A stretch of DNA of 56,161 nt from CAZPAV01 sp964584755. Lineage in GTDB: Bacteria; Actinomycetota; Acidimicrobiia; Spongiisociales; UBA5794. Positions 52,582 through 56,161 of this stretch are shown one piece after another (the first letter of the stretch is position 1; every line of letters begins with the position of its first letter). The stretch spans positions 1 through 56,161 of the forward strand of contig CAZPAV010000014.1 in NCBI GenBank assembly GCA_964584755.1, written 5' to 3'. Position numbers and translations under genes: made by a program. The notes under the pieces are model-generated. The model was not told the DNA's origin and made no database searches. It saw nothing but the letters and a program-made list of their open reading frames with translations.

Positions 52582-53256
52582 ATGCGTGAGACCGAGCCTT
52601 CGCCGCGTCCGTCCGACCCCTTCGAGCCCGAGGTCGAGGAGGGAGCGCCCGTGGGGCGCCGCGGGCGGAAGAAGGAGCCGCTCCCGTTCTGGCTCGAGAT
52701 GCCGATCCTCGTCCTCGTGGCGCTCCTCGTGGCGGTGGTCATCAAGACCTTCTTCGTCCAGGCGTTCTACATCCCGTCCTCCTCGATGGAGGACACCCTG
52801 CTCATCAACGACCGTGTGCTCGTGAACAAGCTCGCCTACCGGTTCGGGTCGGTGGCGCGCGGGCAGGTGATCGTGTTCGACGATCCGCGAGGCCCGATCG
52901 TCCCCGACGAGTCCCTCCTCGAGGCCGCGGCGCGCAACGTCGCGGAGGCGATCGGGCTGTCGACGCCCCACTCGGAGTTCATCAAGAGGGTGATCGGCCT
53001 CCCCGGGGAGACGATCGAGATCCGTCACAACCGCGTCGTCGTCGACGGCGAGGTGCTGCGCGAGCCGTACGTGCGGCCGGGCACCCGGATGCCGGACTTC
53101 GGGCCGGTGACGATCCCGGCCGGGCACGTCTTCGTCATGGGCGACAATCGCAACGCCAGCCAGGACAGCAGGTTCTTCGGTCCCATCCCGATCGACGAGA
53201 TCGTGGGGAGGGCGTTCGTCATCATGTGGCCCCCGTCGCGCTGGGCCGGTCTCTAG
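52582..53256 (+). CDS. lepB: Signal peptidase I
   Basis: 224 residues. Acidic cytoplasmic N-terminus, transmembrane segment about 33-54, catalytic Ser in YIPSSSMEDTL, catalytic Lys in EFIKRVIGLPGE, and GDNRNASQDSRFFGPI (box E). Cleaves signal peptides of secreted proteins. -10 TAACGT at 52564-52569. In mycobacteria rnhB lies next; here it is absent. Confidence 0.94.
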   Translation: MRETEPSPRPSDPFEPEVEEGAPVGRRGRKKEPLPFWLEMPILVLVALLVAVVIKTFFVQAFYIPSSSMEDTLLINDRVLVNKLAYRFGSVARGQVIVFDDPRGPIVPDESLLEAAARNVAEAIGLSTPHSEFIKRVIGLPGETIEIRHNRVVVDGEVLREPYVRPGTRMPDFGPVTIPAGHVFVMGDNRNASQDSRFFGPIPIDEIVGRAFVIMWPPSRWAGL

Positions 53257-53393
53257 GTCGGCGCGCTCGAGCCCTCCTCCCGGGGCCTGCATTGCGGCGC
53301 CGGTTCGCTAGCGTAGGTGCCTCGGACGCCGAGGGCGGTCGTGGTCCGGGACCCCGCCCGCGGGCCGTGCCCGGAACGAGGAGGCGCAGCCAC

Positions 53394-53690
53394 ATGGGCG
53401 AAGAGGATCTCGAGCGTTTCGAGACCGATGTCGAGCTGAAGATCTACCGCGAGTATCGGGACGTCCTCCCGATGTTCCGGTACGTCGTGGAGACCGAGCG
53501 TCGCTTCTACCTCGCCAACCAGGTCGACCTCCAGACGCGCCGCGCCGAGGGGGCGGTGTACTTCGAGCTCGAGCTCGCCGACGCCTGGGTGTGGGACATG
53601 TACCGGCCGGCACGATTCGTCAAGCGCGTCAAGGTCCTCACGTTCCGCGACGTGAACATCGAGGAGATCGACCTCCCCACCGAGTTCTGA
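53394..53690 (+). CDS. DUF2469 family protein
   Basis: 98 residues, highly charged: EEDLERFETDVELKIYREYR, FRYVVETERRFYLANQVDLQ, VYFELELADAWVWDMYRPAR. Homologue of Rv2901c, an actinobacteria-restricted family in the same neighbourhood. Function unknown. ATG 53394 preceded by GAGGAGG. The 137-base gap before it shows only GC-rich leader sequence. Confidence 0.88.
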   Translation: MGEEDLERFETDVELKIYREYRDVLPMFRYVVETERRFYLANQVDLQTRRAEGAVYFELELADAWVWDMYRPARFVKRVKVLTFRDVNIEEIDLPTEF

Positions 53691-53736
53691 GCCGCGGCCG
53701 CCCGGTCCCGTCAGGGGGTCGCGCCATGCTGGGGGG

Positions 53737-54111
53737 ATGGACCCCGTCTCCCGCGCGACCGCCCGGCGTGACGCCGCCGACCGGACCCGGCTGGCCCGGT
53801 TCGGCGAGACGCTCGCCGCCGACTTCCTCCGCCGGCGCGGGGCGCGCATCCTCGCCCGGAACCTTCGGGTGGGTCACGACGAGATCGACCTCCTGGTGCG
53901 GTTCCGCCGGTGCCGGGCCCTCGTCGAGGTCAAGACCGGCCGCGGTGGGAGGGAGGTGGTCGATCCGGCCGAGCACCTCGACGATCGCAAGCTCTCCCGG
54001 CTGCGGCGGGCGGCCGGCCGGCTCGTGCCGCCGGTCTCACGGATCGACCTCGTCGTGGTCGTCGTCGACGGGGAGGGGGTGACGGTACGGTGGTCGGCCG
54101 AGGTGGAGTGA
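53737..54111 (+). CDS. YraN family (UPF0102) nuclease-like protein
   Basis: 124 residues. LARFGETLAADFLRRRGARI, RNLRVGHDEIDLLVR and ALVEVKTGRGG form an endonuclease-like (D/E)xK core, as in Rv2898c. Function unproven. Its last 75 bases overlap the convergent small zinc-binding gene. Confidence 0.9.
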   Translation: MDPVSRATARRDAADRTRLARFGETLAADFLRRRGARILARNLRVGHDEIDLLVRFRRCRALVEVKTGRGGREVVDPAEHLDDRKLSRLRRAAGRLVPPVSRIDLVVVVVDGEGVTVRWSAEVE

Positions 54112-54309
54112 GCCGCGACGACGCTGCTCCTTGAACCAGCACCCGCGGTGCCAGTGGCGGCGCAGGTCGGGGGCGAGCTCGGGGACCACGACGACGTGTC
54201 CGGTCCCCGGGGGGATGGGCTGCTCGCATCCCGGACAGCGGTACGTCTTGCGCGCCTGGTACGGCTGGATCGGGTGGACGACCTCCGGGTCGGGGAGGGA
54301 CCGGCTCAT
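54037..54309 (-). CDS. Small zinc-ribbon-like protein, unknown function
   Basis: 90 residues. YRCPGCEQPIPPGTGHVVVV gives a CxxC, and RRHWHRGCWFKEQ gives His/Cys, together a plausible zinc site of the HNH/ribbon kind. I recall this as a small actinobacterial protein beside yraN. The tail is rich in Pro, Arg and Asp. The start overlaps the stop of the 36-residue gene upstream (ATGA) and its 3' end runs 75 bases into yraN. Confidence 0.65.
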   Translation of the reverse strand: MSRSLPDPEVVHPIQPYQARKTYRCPGCEQPIPPGTGHVVVVPELAPDLRRHWHRGCWFKEQRRRGSLHLGRPPYRHPLPVDDDHDEVDP

Positions 54310-54416
54310 CCGAGCAACCCCCAGGCGACCGCGGCCGCGGTGAGGAGGAGGAAGACGGCGACGAGGAGGACGTCGGCGATCGTTCGGCGTCGCGGTCGGT
54401 ACGGATCGAGGCCCAT
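54306..54416 (-). CDS. 36-residue single-pass membrane protein
   Basis: MGLDPYRPRRRTIADVLL continues into one hydrophobic helix of about 20 residues ending at WGLLG. A GATACT -10-like box sits 6 bases before the ATG, and the stop overlaps the zinc-ribbon gene, which supports reality despite the size. Basic N-terminus suggests N-in topology. Function unknown. Confidence 0.6.
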   Translation of the reverse strand: MGLDPYRPRRRTIADVLLVAVFLLLTAAAVAWGLLG

Positions 54417-54482
54417 GCCCAGAGTATCCCCCATGGCGGGGCCGTATCGACGCATCGCGGCGAAACGGGTAGCGTCTCCCCG

Positions 54483-55262
54483 ATGGCACGATTCCTGCGC
54501 ATCGAGGATCGGGGTCCGGCGCGGTGGGTGACGTTGTGCGCACCCCGGCGACGCAACGCCATCCCCGTCACGGGCTGGGAGGAGCTGCGGCAGGCCTTCG
54601 AGGAGTTCGCCGCCTCCGAGTCGAGGGTGCTCGTCATCCGCGGGGAGGGGGAGCACTTCTGCGCCGGGGCGGATCTCGGCGACGATCTGGCGGGGATGAC
54701 GAGTGCCGCCGCGAACGCGCAGCGGATGCGACTGCCCAACGCGGCCGCCACCGCGCTGCACCGGATCCCGCAACCGACCATCGCCGCGGTCGACGGGGTC
54801 GCGGTGGGGGCGGGGATGAACCTCGCGCTCGGGTGTGACGTCGTCGTGGCCACCGACCGGGTTCGCTTCTCCGAGATCTTCGTCCGCCGCGGGCTGACCC
54901 TCGACTTCGGGGGGACGTGGCTCCTGCCACGGCTCGTCGGGCTGGCGCGGGCCCGTGAGCTGGCGCTCACCGGTCGGGAGGTCGGGGCCGAGGAGGCGGA
55001 GCGGATCGGACTCGTGGCGAGGATCGTCGCGCCGGACGCGCTCGAGACGACCGTCGCCGCGCTCGCCGCCGAGCTGGCCGAGGGCGCCCCGCTGGCGCAG
55101 CGCTTCATCAAGGTGGCGCTGGACCGCTCCTCGGACATGACCTTCGAGCAGTCCCTCGAGTTCGAGGGCCAGTCGCAGGCGGTCCTCCTCGGATCCTCCG
55201 ACCTCCGCGAGGCGACGGCGGCGTTCTTCGAACGTCGGCCGCCGCGGTTCGCGGGACGCTGA
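54483..55262 (+). CDS. Enoyl-CoA hydratase/isomerase family protein
   Basis: 259 residues, crotonase fold. EHFCAGADLGDDL (oxyanion loop), AAVDGVAVGAGMNLALGCDV, FVRRGLTLDFGGTWLLPRLVG. The second catalytic Glu position reads DFGGT, so the exact reaction (hydratase or isomerase) is open. -10 TAGCGT (54470-54475), 7 bases before ATG. Single-gene unit between two backbone genes. Confidence 0.85.
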   Translation: MARFLRIEDRGPARWVTLCAPRRRNAIPVTGWEELRQAFEEFAASESRVLVIRGEGEHFCAGADLGDDLAGMTSAAANAQRMRLPNAAATALHRIPQPTIAAVDGVAVGAGMNLALGCDVVVATDRVRFSEIFVRRGLTLDFGGTWLLPRLVGLARARELALTGREVGAEEAERIGLVARIVAPDALETTVAALAAELAEGAPLAQRFIKVALDRSSDMTFEQSLEFEGQSQAVLLGSSDLREATAAFFERRPPRFAGR

Positions 55263-55331
55263 GCGACGCCGCCTCCGCCGGCCGGGGGGACACGCGCGTT
55301 CCTGTCGGGGGCGAGCCGTACCGTCGGCGGC

Positions 55332-56064
55332 ATGATCTCCTCCATCACGTCGTGTGCCCTCGTCGGGATCGAGCCGACGCCGGTCCGGGTCGAGACGCAC
55401 GTGGGCGGAGGCCGCCCCGCCTTCGTGGTCGTCGGGTTGCCCGACGCCGCCGTCCGGGAGGCGAAGGAGCGGGTCCGTGCCGCCCTCGTCTCGAGCGGGT
55501 TTCCCTTTCCCTCCCGGCGTGTCGTCGTGAACCTCTCCCCGGCGGACCTCCCCAAGGGGGGATCCGCGTACGACCTCCCCATCGCCCTCGGTGTGCTCGC
55601 CGCCGCGGGGACGGTGTCGCTGCCCGGCCCGCTCGTGGCGCTCGGCGAGCTCGCGCTCGACGGAGCCGTTCGGGGGACCCGGGGAGGGCTCGGGGCGCTC
55701 GTCGTCGCCCGGGAGTTGGGCCTGCCGTGTCTCCTCCCTGCCGGGGCGGCCGCAGAAGGGGCCGGCGGCGCCGGCGTCGCGGCCCGAGTCGTCCATTCGC
55801 TGCGTCACGCCGTCGCCGTGGCGAGGGGGGAGGCGCCCGCCGACCCGGTTCCCCCGCCCGAGGAGCGTCCCGAGGAGGTCCCCGACCTGCGTTTCGTCCG
55901 CGGCCAGGCGGTGGCCCGCCGCGCCCTGGAGATCGCCGCCGCCGGCGGACATCACCTCCTCCTCGTGGGGCCTCCCGGGGCGGGCAAGACCATGCTGGCG
56001 CGTACCCTGCCCGGCATCCTTCCCCTCCTGGGAGCGGAAGAGCGCCACGAGGTCGCCCTGGTGT
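55332..56064 (+). CDS. comM: ComM/YifB Mg-chelatase-like ATPase (3' end missing)
   Basis: About 244 residues seen. N-terminal Lon-protease-like domain (VETHVGGGRPAFVVVGLPDA, NLSPADLPKGGSAYDLPIAL) and the AAA+ Walker A LLVGPPGAGKTMLARTLPGI. Branch-migration helicase of natural transformation; in mycobacteria it is Rv2897c next to yraN. -10 TACCGT (55319-55324), 7 bases before ATG. From about residue 245 the frame reads non-homologous residues because the contig turns into adapter sequence, so this is an assembly truncation, not a broken gene. Confidence 0.93.
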
Positions 56065-56161
56065 GGGCCTCTTATCCACCTCTGACGCTTCCGACGATCT
56101 ACCCCGTGCACCGCTCGGCTGTCTCCGCATCACTTAACACGCAGACTCCTACCTCCACACG
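56065..56161. other. Illumina Nextera adapter read-through at contig end
   Basis: 56071-56083 matches the last 13 bases of the transposase mosaic end (CTTATACACATCT) with two mismatches. 56084-56097 matches GACGCTGCCGACGA with one mismatch. An 8-base index-like stretch follows (56098-56105), then 56106-56134 matches the P5 arm at 20 of 29 positions. The AT content and codon pattern change here. Not genomic. Confidence 0.88.

Noticed and set aside
56065..56161. Genuine divergence or frameshift at the end of comM
   Set aside because: The bases match Nextera adapter components in order, so the change is an assembly artefact.

Overview
The window is one GC-rich contig from an actinobacterium. 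Its chromosomal backbone follows the gene order known from Mycobacterium: ddl, rpmB, recG, rsmD, coaD, a SepIVA-like gene, DUF177, rpmF, plsX, rnc, mutM, smc, ftsY, ffh, rpsP, a KH gene, rimM, trmD, rplS, lepB, DUF2469, yraN and comM. Other actinobacterial marks are AdnAB-type helicase-nucleases, an InhA-type enoyl reductase, F420 cofactor genes, and many genes whose -10 box sits 6-9 bases before the start codon, which implies leaderless mRNAs. Separate cofG and cofH genes (mycobacteria have a fused FbiC) and the insertions into the backbone suggest a lineage away from mycobacteria, perhaps Acidimicrobiia; that is inference.

Layout. 1-6232 (minus strand): a truncated adnB-like gene, an adnA-like gene and a stand-alone Fe-S RecB-type nuclease. 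6233-7056: no protein gene; it holds two promoter-like elements, each followed by a hairpin-dense sequence, and the two share a covarying 3' hairpin. I read them as tandem paralogous structured RNAs, the most novel element here. 7057-10052: a PH/SHOCT membrane protein, a small membrane protein, fabI and ddl. 10068-10758 (minus): a small Lrp-type effector domain, a degenerate cold-shock-like protein and rpmB. 10852-18094: a tightly overlapping run from recG to acyP. 18158-22992: smc, ftsY and cdd. 23024-27885 (minus): etfBA and a nucleoside-salvage set (upp, an alkyltransferase-like gene, deoA, punA). 27956-31597: a GT87 protein, ffh, rpsP, khpA and rimM.

31598-51351 is a 15-gene metabolic block between rimM and trmD, which are neighbours in most bacteria. 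It holds icmF (acyl-CoA mutase), a secreted esterase, divergent MarR-linked operons for 4-hydroxyphenylacetate/homoprotocatechuate breakdown (hpaB-hpaD against hpaE-adc-hpaG-paaK and an aldehyde dehydrogenase), a lipoprotein, cofG and cofH for F420, a TetR regulator and an acyl-CoA dehydrogenase. The trmD start codon overlaps the stop of that dehydrogenase. 51352-56064 returns to backbone: trmD, rplS, lepB, DUF2469, yraN, two small minus-strand genes, an enoyl-CoA hydratase and the first part of comM. The last ~97 bases (56065-56161) look like Illumina Nextera adapter read-through rather than genome.

How it fits together: the backbone supplies replication and repair (recG, mutM, adnAB), chromosome organisation (smc), membrane targeting (ffh, ftsY, lepB), ribosome assembly and rRNA/tRNA modification, and phospholipid and cell-wall precursors (plsX, fabI, ddl). 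The inserted block adds catabolism of aromatic and branched acyl compounds, with etfAB as a plausible electron acceptor for the acyl-CoA dehydrogenase.
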